A program made the position numbers and the translations under genes. DNA of 64,000 bases from Thermococcus chitonophagus (lineage in GTDB: Archaea; Methanobacteriota_B; Thermococci; Thermococcales; Thermococcaceae), in contig NZ_CP015193.1 of assembly GCF_002214605.1 (NCBI RefSeq), positions 662,978 to 726,977 on the forward strand. Direction: 5' to 3'. Below the pieces are notes generated by a model. It was not told the origin of the DNA. It worked only from the letters and a program-made list of their open reading frames with translations, and ran no database searches. The first letter of the stretch is position 1. Every line of letters starts with the position of its first letter. Of the stretch, positions 50,476 through 59,898 are shown one piece after another.

Positions 50476-51597
50476 ATGAGGGGTGAGGTAGGATACCTTA
50501 TACTTGAGGATGGAACTATTTTGAAGGGGAAGCCCTTTGGAGCGAGGACTGTTCGCTACGGCGAAGTGGTTTTCACCACGGCGATGGTGGGTTATCCAGA
50601 ATCCCTAACGGATCCATCGTACAAGGGGCAGATCCTGGTGGAGACCAATCCGCTTATGGGAAACTACGGAGTTCCAAGTAAAGAACTAAAGGAGAATGGT
50701 CTTCCTCTCCACTATGAGTCGGACTCAATAAAGGTCGAGGGTTTCGTAGTTTCAAGGTTGATGAGGCCGAATCACTGGAGTAGCGTTATGAGCTTAGATG
50801 AATGGCTAAGGAGGGAGGGCGTTCCAGGCCTGCAGGGAATCGATACAAGGGCAGTTGTTAAGAAGATAAGGGAAAAGGGAGTAATGAGGGGTGCAATAGT
50901 TACCGATGGCTCTGATCCCAAAGAAGTTCTTGAGAACGTTGAAAAAATAGATTATGAAACCACGAACTTCGTTGAGCTCGTTTCTCCAAGTTCCCCAATC
51001 ATTCACGTTCCCGAGGGTAAAATATCTGGAACGATTGTCGTGGTTGATATGGGAATAAAATACGGGATATTGAGGGAGCTCTTGAGGAGGGGCTTCAAGC
51101 TCATTCGTATTCCCTGGGATTGGGATCCAATTGAGGCCTATGAGAGTTACAATGCTGACGGAGTTTTCTTCAGCAACGGCCCAGGAAATCCGTCCCTTCT
51201 CAAGGTAGTCGCAAAGAACGCTAAGAAAGTGCTCGATGCAGGAATTCCAACTATGGGGGTTTGTCTGGGAGAGCAGGTTCTCGCTCTAGCGGATGGGGCC
51301 GAGATATATAAGTTGAAGTACGGACACAGGGGAATCAACAAGCCCGTAAAAGATCTTGAGAGTGGGAAGGCTTTTGTAACGACCCAAAACCACGGCTACG
51401 CGATAGAGCCAGAAACCCTCAACGAGTTCTACGTCTGGATGATAAACCTTGATGACAATACTGTTGAGGCAATTAAGCATAAAGAACTTCCTGTCATTGC
51501 AACACAATACCATCCTGAGGCTTCTCCCGGTCCTTGGGATTCAACTTGGGTGTTTGATGAGTTTGCAAAGCTCGTGAGGGGTGATGCTAATGTTTGA
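50476..51597 (+). CDS. carA: Carbamoyl-phosphate synthase small subunit
   Basis: Glutaminase subunit of 373 residues that delivers ammonia to CarB for carbamoyl phosphate, used in arginine and pyrimidine synthesis. The N-terminal domain has LILEDGTILKGKPFG and TAMVGYPESLTDPSYKGQI. The C-terminal amidotransferase has SNGPGNP, nucleophile Cys in MGVCLGEQVLAL, and QYHPEASPGPWD. ATG 50476 follows GAGAGGG. It overlaps carB by eight bases. Its presence beside the ornithine-producing lys cluster fits arginine synthesis. Confidence 0.95.
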   Translation: MRGEVGYLILEDGTILKGKPFGARTVRYGEVVFTTAMVGYPESLTDPSYKGQILVETNPLMGNYGVPSKELKENGLPLHYESDSIKVEGFVVSRLMRPNHWSSVMSLDEWLRREGVPGLQGIDTRAVVKKIREKGVMRGAIVTDGSDPKEVLENVEKIDYETTNFVELVSPSSPIIHVPEGKISGTIVVVDMGIKYGILRELLRRGFKLIRIPWDWDPIEAYESYNADGVFFSNGPGNPSLLKVVAKNAKKVLDAGIPTMGVCLGEQVLALADGAEIYKLKYGHRGINKPVKDLESGKAFVTTQNHGYAIEPETLNEFYVWMINLDDNTVEAIKHKELPVIATQYHPEASPGPWDSTWVFDEFAKLVRGDANV

Positions 51598-54500
51598 TGT
51601 TTCAAAAGTTCTGATTATAGGTTCAGGAGCGATTAAGATTGGAGAGGCTGCAGAGTTTGACTACAGCGGGAGTCAGGCTTTGAAAGCGTTGAGGGAGGAA
51701 GGAATAGAAACCATCTTGGTTAACCCCAATGTTGCAACAATTCAGACGAGCCATGAGATGGCAGATAAAGTTTACCTCGTTCCCCTTAAGGAGGAGTTCA
51801 TTGAGGAGATTATAAAGAAGGAGAGGCCAGACGGCATACTCTTGGGATTTGGAGGTCAGACCGCTTTATCCCTGGGAGTTTCACTGTACAAGAAGGGAAT
51901 TCTTGATAAGTACAACGTTAAAGTCCTGGGAACTCCAGTTCATGGAATAGAGAAGGCTTTAGACAGGGAGAAGTTCAGGGAGACCATGATAAAGGTCGGT
52001 CTCCCTGTTCCGCCTAGCGGAGCCGCAAAAACACCTGAGGAGGCAATAGAGATAGCTGAGAGCATAGGCTTCCCCGTAATAGTCAGGGTCAGCTTCAACC
52101 TCGGAGGAAGGGGATCCTTCATAGCCCACTCAAGGGAGGAATTTGAGGAGTACATATTGAGGGCCTTCGCGCAGAGCGAGATAAGGAAGGTTCTCGTGGA
52201 GAAGTACCTTGATGGGTGGAAGGAGATAGAGTTTGAAGTCGTGAGGGACAAGAATGGAAATGCAGTTGCCGTTGCCTGTCTGGAGAACGTTGAACCCATG
52301 GGCGTCCACACCGGAGAATCTACCGTTGTTGGTCCATCACAAACCCTCACCAACAGGGACTACCAGATACTTAGGATGGCCGCCATAAAGGTTGCAGAGG
52401 CTATCGATCTAATAGGGGAAGGAAACGTCCAGTTGGCGTTGAGTCCCAACTCTGAAGAATACTACGTTATAGAGACCAACCCGAGGATGAGCCGTTCCTC
52501 AGCTCTAGCTAGTAAGGTCACCGGTTATCCCTTAGCATACATCGCGGCCAAGCTCGCTCTCGGCTACACCCTCGATCAGCTGAGGAACACCGTTACGGGG
52601 GTCACCACGGCGGCATTTGAGCCGAGCCTTGACTACGTTGTGGTTAAGGTTCCAAGGTGGGATCTCCAGAAGTTTGACGGCGTGAGCAGGAGTATAGGGA
52701 GTGAGATGAAGAGCATAGGAGAAGTGATGGCCATAGGCAGGAACCTTCACGAGGCATTTCAGAAGGCAATCAGGATGCTTGACATCGGGGACGAGCTAAT
52801 AGGGAAGTACTACCTTCAGGATGAACCTCTAGAGAACGTACTCTTAAGGTTGAAGAGGAGGGAGCCCTACCTCCTGATGCACCTGGCTAAGGCCTTAAGG
52901 CTTGGAGCTACAGTTGACCAGCTCTACGAGATAACTAAGGTGGATAAGTTCTTCCTGTACGTCATCGAAGACCTCGTAAAAATAGCTGAGCAGCTGAGGA
53001 AGAGTCCTTCAGAGGAGCTAATCGAGGAAGCAAAGAAGCTCGGCTTTAGCGACAATCAGATAGCGCTACTTACGGGAAAGAAGTGGAAGAGGAAGAGCCC
53101 CGTGATAAAGAGCATCGACACCTTGGCTGGAGAATTCCCCGCTAAAACTAACTACCTCTACGTAACCCATGATGGAATTGAAAACGACATACCAAAGCCG
53201 ACAAAGCCCAGGATAATAGTCCTTGGAGCGGGAGTCTTCAGGATTGGAGTCAGCGTTGAGTTTGACTGGGCAGTTGTTAACTTCACGAATGCAGCGAGGA
53301 GGCGTGGAATTGAAGTTGCCGTGATAAACTACAACCCCGAGACTGTTTCAACTGACTGGGACATGAGCGACAGGCTGTACTTCGAGGAGATAACCCTAGA
53401 ACGCGTGCTTGACATCTATGAATTCGAGCATCCCATGGGCGTTGTGGCCTTTGCCGGAGGCCAACTGGCCAATTCTCTGGCTAGGAAGCTTGAGAAGGCC
53501 GGAGTTAAGCTCTTGGGAACCTCAGGAAAGAGCGTTGACAGGGCTGAAAACAGGGCAAAGTTCTCTGCCCTATTGGAAAAGCTGGGCATCCCTCAGCCTG
53601 AGTGGATTTCAGCTGAGAGCGTTGAGGAGGCAGTTAAGTTTGCCGAGGACGTGGGCTACCCGGTTATAGTGAGGCCAAGTTACGTCTTGAGCGGAACGGC
53701 GATGAAGGTTGCGTGGAACGAGGAAGAGCTGAAGTCTTACCTTAAGGCCGCGACGGATGTTTCCCCTGAACATCCCGTTGTGGTTTCAAAGTTCATAAAC
53801 GCGGTTGAGGCCGAGATTGACGCTGTATCCGATGGCAAGAAGGTCGTAGGTGTAACCTTGGAGCACATAGAAGGAGCAGGAGTTCACAGTGGGGACTCGA
53901 CCATGGTTACCCCATGGAGGACGATAGGGGAGAAGAATGCCAAGAGGATGGGGGAGATAGTTTACGCCTTAGCCAACGAGCTTGGCATAAAAGGACCCTT
54001 CAACGTCCAGTTCATAGTCGATGACAAGCCCTACGTTCTCGAACTCAACTTGAGGACGAGCCGTTCGATGCCGTTCTCGAGCAAGTCAAGGGGAGTTAAC
54101 TTGATGGAGCTCTCAGCCCAGGCGGTTCTCGATGGCAAGCTTTCAATGGGCGTCGAGGGGGAGTACTACGAGATACCTCCAGTGGCTTACGCGGTGAAAA
54201 GCCCGCAGTTCTCATGGGCCCAGCTTCAAGGGGCTTATCCTTTCCTAGGCCCGGAGATGAGGTCAACTGGTGAGGTTGCATCCCTGGGAACTTACTATGA
54301 GGATGCCCTACTTAAGAGCTGGCTCTCAGCTAAGCCAAACGAAATGCCAAAGAAGACTGCATTAGTTTACGGCTTCGAGAAGACCTCAATCCTCGAGGAA
54401 GTCGTTAAGGTTCTTGAGAGGGTTGGTCTAACGGTGTATACACTTGATGGTACCTTAAAGAAGGGAGAACCAAAGACAATCCAAGAGCTTGCTGGGATGA

Positions 54501-54745
54501 TAAAAGCTGGGGAGATAGATGTCGTAATGACAACCGGATATGCAATGGAGAGGGACTACGTGATAAGGAGACTCTCCGCGGACATGAACGTTCCATTAGT
54601 CCTGGATGCAAACTTGGCGCTAGAGTTAGCTAAAGCGTTCGAGTGGAAGATGAATGGAGACTTTGAGGTAAAAGAACTGAGGGAGTACTGGGCAAAGGTT
54701 CCAAAGGAGAGCCCAGAGTTCGCAACTTCACTAAGTAGAGTTTAG
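51590..54745 (+). CDS. carB: Carbamoyl-phosphate synthase large subunit
   Basis: Full-length CarB of about 1051 residues with two homologous ATP-grasp halves: LIIGSGAIKIGEAAEFDYSG at the N terminus and LGAGVFRIGVSVEFDW in the second half. Each half has a carboxyphosphate or carbamate kinase site (NPRMSRSSALASKVTGYPLA and NLRTSRSMPFSSKSRGVNL). A short MGS-like allosteric domain follows from about residue 925. ATG 51590 has GAGGGGTGAT upstream; ATG 51584 and GTG 51581 are alternatives. Its end overlaps convergent proC by 15 bases. Confidence 0.95.
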   Translation: MFDVSKVLIIGSGAIKIGEAAEFDYSGSQALKALREEGIETILVNPNVATIQTSHEMADKVYLVPLKEEFIEEIIKKERPDGILLGFGGQTALSLGVSLYKKGILDKYNVKVLGTPVHGIEKALDREKFRETMIKVGLPVPPSGAAKTPEEAIEIAESIGFPVIVRVSFNLGGRGSFIAHSREEFEEYILRAFAQSEIRKVLVEKYLDGWKEIEFEVVRDKNGNAVAVACLENVEPMGVHTGESTVVGPSQTLTNRDYQILRMAAIKVAEAIDLIGEGNVQLALSPNSEEYYVIETNPRMSRSSALASKVTGYPLAYIAAKLALGYTLDQLRNTVTGVTTAAFEPSLDYVVVKVPRWDLQKFDGVSRSIGSEMKSIGEVMAIGRNLHEAFQKAIRMLDIGDELIGKYYLQDEPLENVLLRLKRREPYLLMHLAKALRLGATVDQLYEITKVDKFFLYVIEDLVKIAEQLRKSPSEELIEEAKKLGFSDNQIALLTGKKWKRKSPVIKSIDTLAGEFPAKTNYLYVTHDGIENDIPKPTKPRIIVLGAGVFRIGVSVEFDWAVVNFTNAARRRGIEVAVINYNPETVSTDWDMSDRLYFEEITLERVLDIYEFEHPMGVVAFAGGQLANSLARKLEKAGVKLLGTSGKSVDRAENRAKFSALLEKLGIPQPEWISAESVEEAVKFAEDVGYPVIVRPSYVLSGTAMKVAWNEEELKSYLKAATDVSPEHPVVVSKFINAVEAEIDAVSDGKKVVGVTLEHIEGAGVHSGDSTMVTPWRTIGEKNAKRMGEIVYALANELGIKGPFNVQFIVDDKPYVLELNLRTSRSMPFSSKSRGVNLMELSAQAVLDGKLSMGVEGEYYEIPPVAYAVKSPQFSWAQLQGAYPFLGPEMRSTGEVASLGTYYEDALLKSWLSAKPNEMPKKTALVYGFEKTSILEEVVKVLERVGLTVYTLDGTLKKGEPKTIQELAGMIKAGEIDVVMTTGYAMERDYVIRRLSADMNVPLVLDANLALELAKAFEWKMNGDFEVKELREYWAKVPKESPEFATSLSRV

Positions 54746-55525
54746 AATCCTTGTTGACAGTATCTTTGACTTTTTCGTTGCTGCGTCTATTGCCTTCATT
54801 ATTGCCGTCCTTATCTTCCCTTCTTCGAGCTCAAATATACCGTCGATCGTTGTTCCTCCAGGGGTTATGACCATGTCCCTTATCTCCGCAGGATGGTCTC
54901 CGAGCTCGAGGAGGAGCTTTGCCGTTCCAAGGAGGGTTTGAGCAGCAGCTAGCCTTGCTATGTCCCTGGGGAGGCCGACTTTAAGACCACCATACATCAT
55001 TGCCTCTAAAAACACTGACACGTAGGCAGGGCCTGACCCGCTCAATCCAGTTATTGCATCCATGTACTCTTCCTCAATTCTGAGGCACTTTCCAAATGCT
55101 GAGAACAGCTTTTCCACGGTTTCTATCTCTTCTTCACTTAGATCTTGGGTGGCATAAGCCGTGAAAGATTCCTTGACGAGAACTGCGATATTGGGCATTG
55201 CTCTTACGAACTTAGCTTCCGGAGCGAACTCCTTAAGGAGCTTCAGCGGAATTCCTGCGGCCAACGAGATAACTATTTTGTCTTTTACCTTCTCTCTAAT
55301 TTCCTCGAGAACCTTTCCAACTTTATTGGGCTTTACGGCTATTATAACTATATCCGCCTCTTCGCTGGCCTTCCTGTTATCTCTCTCAAGTCTTACTCCG
55401 GCTTCTTCGAGCCACTTAACTTTTTCTATATGCCTTCTCGTAGCCGTAACTTGATAACCAGCCTCGGCGAGGGCCTTTGCAACGGCACTTCCTATGGTCC
55501 CAGCTCCAATAACTGCAACCTTCAA
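54731..55525 (-). CDS. proC: Pyrroline-5-carboxylate reductase
   Basis: Reduces pyrroline-5-carboxylate to proline. The 264-residue protein has the Rossmann motif VIGAGTIGSAVAKALAEAG, VIIAVKPNKV, VRAMPNIAVLVKES, and the helical dimer domain GLSGSGPAYVSVFLEAMMYGG followed by TPGGTTIDGI. The start is TTG 55525 after GGGTGAAATAA. It lies alone on the minus strand. With ornithine made by the lys cluster and CPS next door, it extends the amino-acid theme. Confidence 0.93.
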   Translation of the reverse strand: MKVAVIGAGTIGSAVAKALAEAGYQVTATRRHIEKVKWLEEAGVRLERDNRKASEEADIVIIAVKPNKVGKVLEEIREKVKDKIVISLAAGIPLKLLKEFAPEAKFVRAMPNIAVLVKESFTAYATQDLSEEEIETVEKLFSAFGKCLRIEEEYMDAITGLSGSGPAYVSVFLEAMMYGGLKVGLPRDIARLAAAQTLLGTAKLLLELGDHPAEIRDMVITPGGTTIDGIFELEEGKIRTAIMKAIDAATKKSKILSTRILNST

Positions 55526-55762
55526 TTATTTCACCCAAGGCTCTAAGCTTGTCCTTGACAGTTAAATAATGTTCTTAAGTATCATTGTCGAAATGTCAAT
55601 CAGAAGATAAAAAGAATAAAAGTGGGATGGATTTTATTTTGATGGTATGTTTTTCTGTAGAGCTTTTATGAGATTCTTTCAAGCACACTCAAACCCAGGA
55701 ATCTCTTCATAGTAACAAATCTTTACCTCAGAATTAGTACCAGAAGAGGTTTAATCATTTGA
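55526..55762. other. Intergenic region without recognised gene
   Basis: I see no gene in these 237 bases. The left part should hold the proC promoter (minus-strand ACATTATTTAACTG near 55563-55576), and GACATTTCGACAATG nearby includes short inverted repeats. The right part is the 3' flank of the minus-strand PIN gene with T-rich runs. Confidence 0.5.
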
Positions 55763-56179
55763 TCACTCGAGCATGCCCTCGAGCTCGAGCTTCTTCTTCT
55801 GCCTTAGGAATATAACAGGAACTCCAGCCTCCCTAAGCCTCTTCCTAAGCTTTCTATCGTTCGTGCACACTATAACGTTATCATTGGCTATCGCGTACTC
55901 GTACAGCAGTTCGTCTGTTGTCTTTGACATGAACTCTCCAATGTACACAACTGGAAACCTTTCGGCAAGCTTTAAGGCCATCCTTGCCGCCATCAGATCC
56001 TTTCCTCTAACCTTGCCCTCCCTTATTATCGTCTTAAGCTCCTCAAGAACGACGTTTGGAATGGCAACTTGATACTTCACATCAAGTATCCTCTCGAATT
56101 CCGAAATTATATCCACCCCAAACTGTCCGGGGATGAAAAGAAAATTTGTATCGGGGAGAACGAGCCAAACCTTCCTCAT
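55763..56179 (-). CDS. PIN-domain protein (FCF1/UTP23-like), RNA processing
   Basis: PIN-fold nuclease of 138 residues: Asp in LVLPDTNFLFIPGQFGVD, Glu in VVLEELKTII, Asp in TTDELLYEYAIANDN, and CTNDRKLRKRL. The layout and the link with aIF2 gamma resemble archaeal FCF1-type proteins, which act in rRNA maturation or turnover; the target is not known. ATG 56179 has AGGGAG six bases upstream and starts two bases after the aIF2 gamma stop. It lacks a partner antitoxin, so a VapC role is unlikely. Confidence 0.82.
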   Translation of the reverse strand: MRKVWLVLPDTNFLFIPGQFGVDIISEFERILDVKYQVAIPNVVLEELKTIIREGKVRGKDLMAARMALKLAERFPVVYIGEFMSKTTDELLYEYAIANDNVIVCTNDRKLRKRLREAGVPVIFLRQKKKLELEGMLE

Positions 56180-56181
56180 GT

Positions 56182-57417
56182 CTACTCCCTTATGAACCCG
56201 TAACCTATGAGCCTCCATCTTGAGCCTATCTGCCTGCTTATTGCCACTCTATCCCCGGGCTCTGCGCACACTGGTATCTGGAGCTTTAATTCTATCTCAT
56301 CCTTTCCTAAGCCCGTAACAAGGCCCATTGTTCTTGCTGTTCCAACGTTCAACAGTAGCACTTCCTTCCTCTTGATTGGCTCTACCTTTAATTCTTGCTC
56401 CGTTCCGACGACCCTCTCGAGGAGGTGGACCTCAAGCCTAAGCTCCTCCCACACCGGTGGAAGCTTTCCGGGCTTTCCGACCACGTTACCGGCCATCAGG
56501 TCACCTTTGGTCAAGTATGGATCGAGCTTTGTTCCAACTCCGACTAAACCTCCTGGGTAGGCCTCCTCGACGAACTTTCCTCCGGCTTGAAGGGAAACTA
56601 TCTCCGTCGTTATCGGCTCGTACTTTATCCTTCCGTGCTCCTCATAGGGAACTCCAGGCCTTATCTCAATCTCATCCCCAACCTTGAGCTTACCCTGAAC
56701 TATTGAACCTCCAAGAACTCCCCCAACGAGCTTTTCTGGAGGTGTTCCCGGCTTATTAACGTCGAAGCTCCTTAAGACTAGCATCTTCGGTGGCTTGTTG
56801 GGATCCCTCTTCGGCGTTGGTATGAAGTCCTCGATGGCCTTCACGAGAACATCTATGTTCGCACCGTGAAGCGCTGAGATCGGAATTATTGGAGCATTTT
56901 CAGCTACGGTACCCTTTATGAACTCCTTAATCTGCCTGTAATTCTCTAAGGCCTTCTCCCTGTCCACGAGCTCTATCTTGTTCTGGGCTATGATTATGTT
57001 CTTCTGCCCGATTATCTGGAGGGCCATCAGGTGCTCTCTAGTCTGAGGCCTTGGGCAGGGCTCGTTTGCGGCTATAACCAAGATTGCTCCGTCCATCAGG
57101 GAAGCTCCAGCGAGCATCGTGGTCATCAGTGCCTCGTGACCCGGGGCGTCTATGAACGAAACTCTCCTAACGAACTCGGTTTCATGACCACAGTAGGGGC
57201 AGACTGGGGAGGTTGAGTACCTTCCACAGTTCGGGCACTTCCTTATCTCGGCATCCGCGAACCCTATCTTAATTGTGATACCTCTCCTGAGCTCTTCGCT
57301 GTGTGTGTCTGTCCAAACTCCCGTTAGGGCCTTAGTTAGTGTGGTTTTACCGTGGTCAACGTGACCAACCATTCCTATATTGACCTCTGCCTGCTTTGTC
57401 TTCCTCTCTTCTGCCAT
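56182..57417 (-). CDS. eif2g: Translation initiation factor aIF2, gamma subunit
   Basis: GTPase core of aIF2, which brings initiator Met-tRNA to the ribosome. The 411-residue protein has G1 [16 protein letters not shown], switch segment [11 protein letters not shown], the zinc knuckle CPNC...CPYC near residues 63-78, G3 DAPGHEALM and G4 NKIE. Domains II and III follow. ATG 57417 (MAEERKTKQ) matches homologues; the open frame to 57453 adds 12 residues. It is operonic with the PIN gene. Confidence 0.96.
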   Translation of the reverse strand: MAEERKTKQAEVNIGMVGHVDHGKTTLTKALTGVWTDTHSEELRRGITIKIGFADAEIRKCPNCGRYSTSPVCPYCGHETEFVRRVSFIDAPGHEALMTTMLAGASLMDGAILVIAANEPCPRPQTREHLMALQIIGQKNIIIAQNKIELVDREKALENYRQIKEFIKGTVAENAPIIPISALHGANIDVLVKAIEDFIPTPKRDPNKPPKMLVLRSFDVNKPGTPPEKLVGGVLGGSIVQGKLKVGDEIEIRPGVPYEEHGRIKYEPITTEIVSLQAGGKFVEEAYPGGLVGVGTKLDPYLTKGDLMAGNVVGKPGKLPPVWEELRLEVHLLERVVGTEQELKVEPIKRKEVLLLNVGTARTMGLVTGLGKDEIELKLQIPVCAEPGDRVAISRQIGSRWRLIGYGFIRE

Positions 57418-57492
57418 GGCTCTCGCCTCCAGAAGAGTTTCAACTAAGTCCATTTAATAGCTTTATCCTGAAGGGAAAATTTGGAAAAGAGG

Positions 57493-58509
57493 TCAGTGCT
57501 TTATGAACCTGCCCTCAAGGCCCGTCCTGGAGGGATCAATGTCGTCTCTCATGATCAATACTACCCTGCTTGGCTCGTACTCGTCCTCTATGTGGTATCC
57601 TGGGAGGTGCTTTACTAGGGCCTCTGCAAACTTCCTTATATCATCGTGGCTCGGCATGTTGTTTATCGTTAACCTGTTCCTTGAGTAGCCAACGAACATG
57701 TAGGCTTTTGCCTCAACGAACATTGGCCTAGCCTTGAGGATCAGCCTCGCATAGCCCTCTGGATTGTGCATGTTCTCTCCCTTCACTAGGGTTAGCCTCA
57801 CAACGGTTCTAGTTTGAATTCCGTTCATGAGCTCGAGGAACTCCTTTATCCTCTCCCATCCATCGGGTATCATTGGAATGTTAACCCTGTTGTACGTTTC
57901 GATGTCAGGTGCAGTAATTGAGATGTAGAGCTGAGTTGGTAGCTTGTCCTCCTTTATCATCTCCTCGAGCCTCTCGGGAACTGTTCCGTTGGTGACTATG
58001 AACGTGGTAAAGCCCCTCTTGTGGAACTCCTCAACTAAATCCCCCATGTAAGGATAGAGCATTGGCTCCCCCGAGAGGCTTATCGCTGCATGCTTTGGGT
58101 ACCATGCCTCTTCGAATTTCTTTTTGTCGACCTTTGGATTGCCCTTGTATCCAACCAAGAGCTTCCTCTGGGCCTTGATGCTCTCCTCCACAATGAACGC
58201 TGGATCATCCCAGGGCTGAGGAAGTTCCGTCCCTATGAAGGTCTCCATGGGGCGCCAGCAGAATATGCAGTTATGGGTACACCAAGCTAAAACCGGAGTC
58301 ATCTGGAGGCACCTATGTGAGTGTATTCCATAGAACTTCTGTTTGTAGCAGAACCTCCCCTCTGTTAGGCTCTTCTTCAGCCAGTGGCATAGCTTAACTC
58401 CGCTGTGCCTTCCCACTAATTCGTAGTGTTGTTTTCTGAAGAGGTTAGCTATCTCAGGAGGCATGTTCGGATTAGCTTGAATGGTAATCTTTCCGGGCTT
58501 TATATCCAT
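57493..58509 (-). CDS. taw1: tRNA 4-demethylwyosine synthase (radical SAM)
   Basis: Makes the tricyclic base precursor of wyosine at G37 of tRNA-Phe from pyruvate and SAM. The radical-SAM motif CTHNCIFC (Cys 77, 81, 84) and three further cysteines (41, 54, 67) match the spacing of the two [4Fe-4S] clusters known in the archaeal enzyme. ATG 58509 follows GGAGGTGAGAGAG; homologues may be numbered from the internal Met16. A TTAGGC-type palindrome overlaps its predicted transcript start. Length 338. Confidence 0.94.
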   Translation of the reverse strand: MDIKPGKITIQANPNMPPEIANLFRKQHYELVGRHSGVKLCHWLKKSLTEGRFCYKQKFYGIHSHRCLQMTPVLAWCTHNCIFCWRPMETFIGTELPQPWDDPAFIVEESIKAQRKLLVGYKGNPKVDKKKFEEAWYPKHAAISLSGEPMLYPYMGDLVEEFHKRGFTTFIVTNGTVPERLEEMIKEDKLPTQLYISITAPDIETYNRVNIPMIPDGWERIKEFLELMNGIQTRTVVRLTLVKGENMHNPEGYARLILKARPMFVEAKAYMFVGYSRNRLTINNMPSHDDIRKFAEALVKHLPGYHIEDEYEPSRVVLIMRDDIDPSRTGLEGRFIKH

Positions 58510-58524
58510 CTCTCTCACCTCCGA

Positions 58525-58538
58525 TTAGGCTCGCCTAA
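58525..58538. promoter_or_regulatory. Iron-box-like palindrome at the taw1 promoter
   Basis: TTAGGCTCGCCTAA is a perfect 14-bp palindrome, 16 bases before the taw1 ATG. The minus-strand TATA element (TTTTTAAAATAA near 58556-58567) places the transcript start within or next to it, as for a repressor. The half-site TTAGG(C) resembles DtxR-family iron boxes, and the target gene encodes a two-cluster Fe-S enzyme. Confidence 0.5.
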
Positions 58539-58645
58539 CTCATGGTGGATTTCATTATTTTAAAAATCTAATTGGCCGATTTTGTGAAGTTTGATTCATG
58601 AAAAGAAGTTAAAAGTCTTCTCTGATAGTATCCTTGGTGATAACC

Positions 58646-59146
58646 ATGAGAGTCCTGATCTTAAGTGGGGATCAGTTCGAAGACGTTGAGCTTATCTATC
58701 CCTACCACAGGCTCAAGGAGGAAGGACATGAGGTTGTAGTTGCGAGCTTCAAGAGGGGAGTAATCACCGGAAAACATGGATATACTGTGAACGTTGACTT
58801 GGCCTTTGACGAAGTTAATCCTGACGATTTTGACGCCCTCGTCCTTCCGGGTGGAAGGGCCCCAGAGCGCGTGAGATTGAACGAGAAGGCTGTTGAAATT
58901 GCAAGAAAGATGTTCAACGAGGGCAAGCCAGTTGCAAGCATCTGCCATGGGCCTCAAATACTCATCTCGGCTGGAGTTCTAAAGGGCAGGAAGGGAACGA
59001 GCTACCTAGGAATTAAGGATGACATGATAAACGCTGGAGTTGAGTGGGTTGATTCTGAGGTTGTCGTTGATGGCAACTGGGTGAGCTCAAGGGTTCCTGC
59101 AGACTTATACGCATGGATGAGGGAGTTCGTTAAACTACTCAAGTGA
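58646..59146 (+). CDS. pfpI: Intracellular protease/deglycase PfpI
   Basis: DJ-1/PfpI family protein of 166 residues. The nucleophile elbow is ASICHGPQ with Cys100 and His101, and LPGGRAPERVR and the N-terminal LILSGDQFEDVELIYPYHRL complete the fold. The family forms hexamers and was described from P. furiosus as an ATP-independent protease; homologues also act on glycated substrates. ATG 58646 follows GGTGAT. It stands alone, divergent from taw1. Confidence 0.95.
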   Translation: MRVLILSGDQFEDVELIYPYHRLKEEGHEVVVASFKRGVITGKHGYTVNVDLAFDEVNPDDFDALVLPGGRAPERVRLNEKAVEIARKMFNEGKPVASICHGPQILISAGVLKGRKGTSYLGIKDDMINAGVEWVDSEVVVDGNWVSSRVPADLYAWMREFVKLLK

Positions 59147-59193
59147 ATAACAAAGTTTATATTCTTTCATGTTTTTTCATCTTTGGTGGTGGT

Positions 59194-59898
59194 ATGAGGA
59201 AAGGTGGCTTTCTAGGCTTCTTTATATTGGGACTTTTCCTAGTAATTGTCATCGTGGGACTCATGGTCGGTGCATTAGCTCTTAAGTACCTTGGCACTCA
59301 CGAAATTAAGATTTGTAGCTGTGATAGCTGTGAGAAAGTACCGGCTGGCCCGCTGAAAACGCTGGGAGAATACAACGCGAGCTCGGTGGAGATCGCGAAG
59401 ATAGTTGGAGATGTTGTAATTAAGCCAGGAAATTTCTCCATTGTCGTAAAGAGCAACCTGCCAATTGAGGTTTCGCTAGATAATAGCACGTTGTTCATAA
59501 CGTGCTCAAATTGCTCTGAATATAAGAACGGGAGGATAATCATAGAGGGCAACATCTCCAAGCTTGAGGTCGGCAAGATCCTGGGGACATTAGAGATTTA
59601 CGCTCCCTTGAAGGAGGTAGAGGTTGATAAAGTCCTTGGTGAGCTTGATGGCTACTCCTACATAGACGAGTTTAAGGCGGAAGATGTCTTGGGTGAGGTG
59701 AACATAAAGGTTAGGAAGAGCGTGGAGATAGAGAAGGTGCTTGGAGAAGTTGACGTTGAGGTGCCCGACGGGTATAAAGCTGAGCTCAGCGTTGGAAAGG
59801 TTCTCGGTGAAGTCCACAACTCTTCGGAGGGGGATAAAGGTAAAGTAGAGGTGAGGGTTTCAAAGGTTCTGGGTGAGCTGAGCGTTGAGAACGAGTAA
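59194..59898 (+). CDS. Membrane-anchored beta-repeat protein, DUF4097-like
   Basis: The 234-residue protein has one N-terminal hydrophobic segment (about residues 6-33) and then a Cys cluster (CSCDSC). A repeating beta-strand domain follows in which the unit (V/A)xK(V/I)LGE(V/L) recurs about six times (KILGTL, KVLGEL, DVLGEV, KVLGEV, KVLGEV, KVLGEL) at 20-25 residue intervals. This is the pattern of DUF4097/bactofilin-like surface beta-helices. ATG 59194 follows GGTGGTGGT. Function is unknown; it is probably exposed outside the cell. It overlaps the CitG-like gene by 14 bases. Confidence 0.6.
   Translation: MRKGGFLGFFILGLFLVIVIVGLMVGALALKYLGTHEIKICSCDSCEKVPAGPLKTLGEYNASSVEIAKIVGDVVIKPGNFSIVVKSNLPIEVSLDNSTLFITCSNCSEYKNGRIIIEGNISKLEVGKILGTLEIYAPLKEVEVDKVLGELDGYSYIDEFKAEDVLGEVNIKVRKSVEIEKVLGEVDVEVPDGYKAELSVGKVLGEVHNSSEGDKGKVEVRVSKVLGELSVENE

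Noticed and set aside
54096-54611. Long antisense frames within carB and other biosynthetic genes.
   Set aside because: They are shadows produced by biased codon use, without ribosome sites or recognisable domains.
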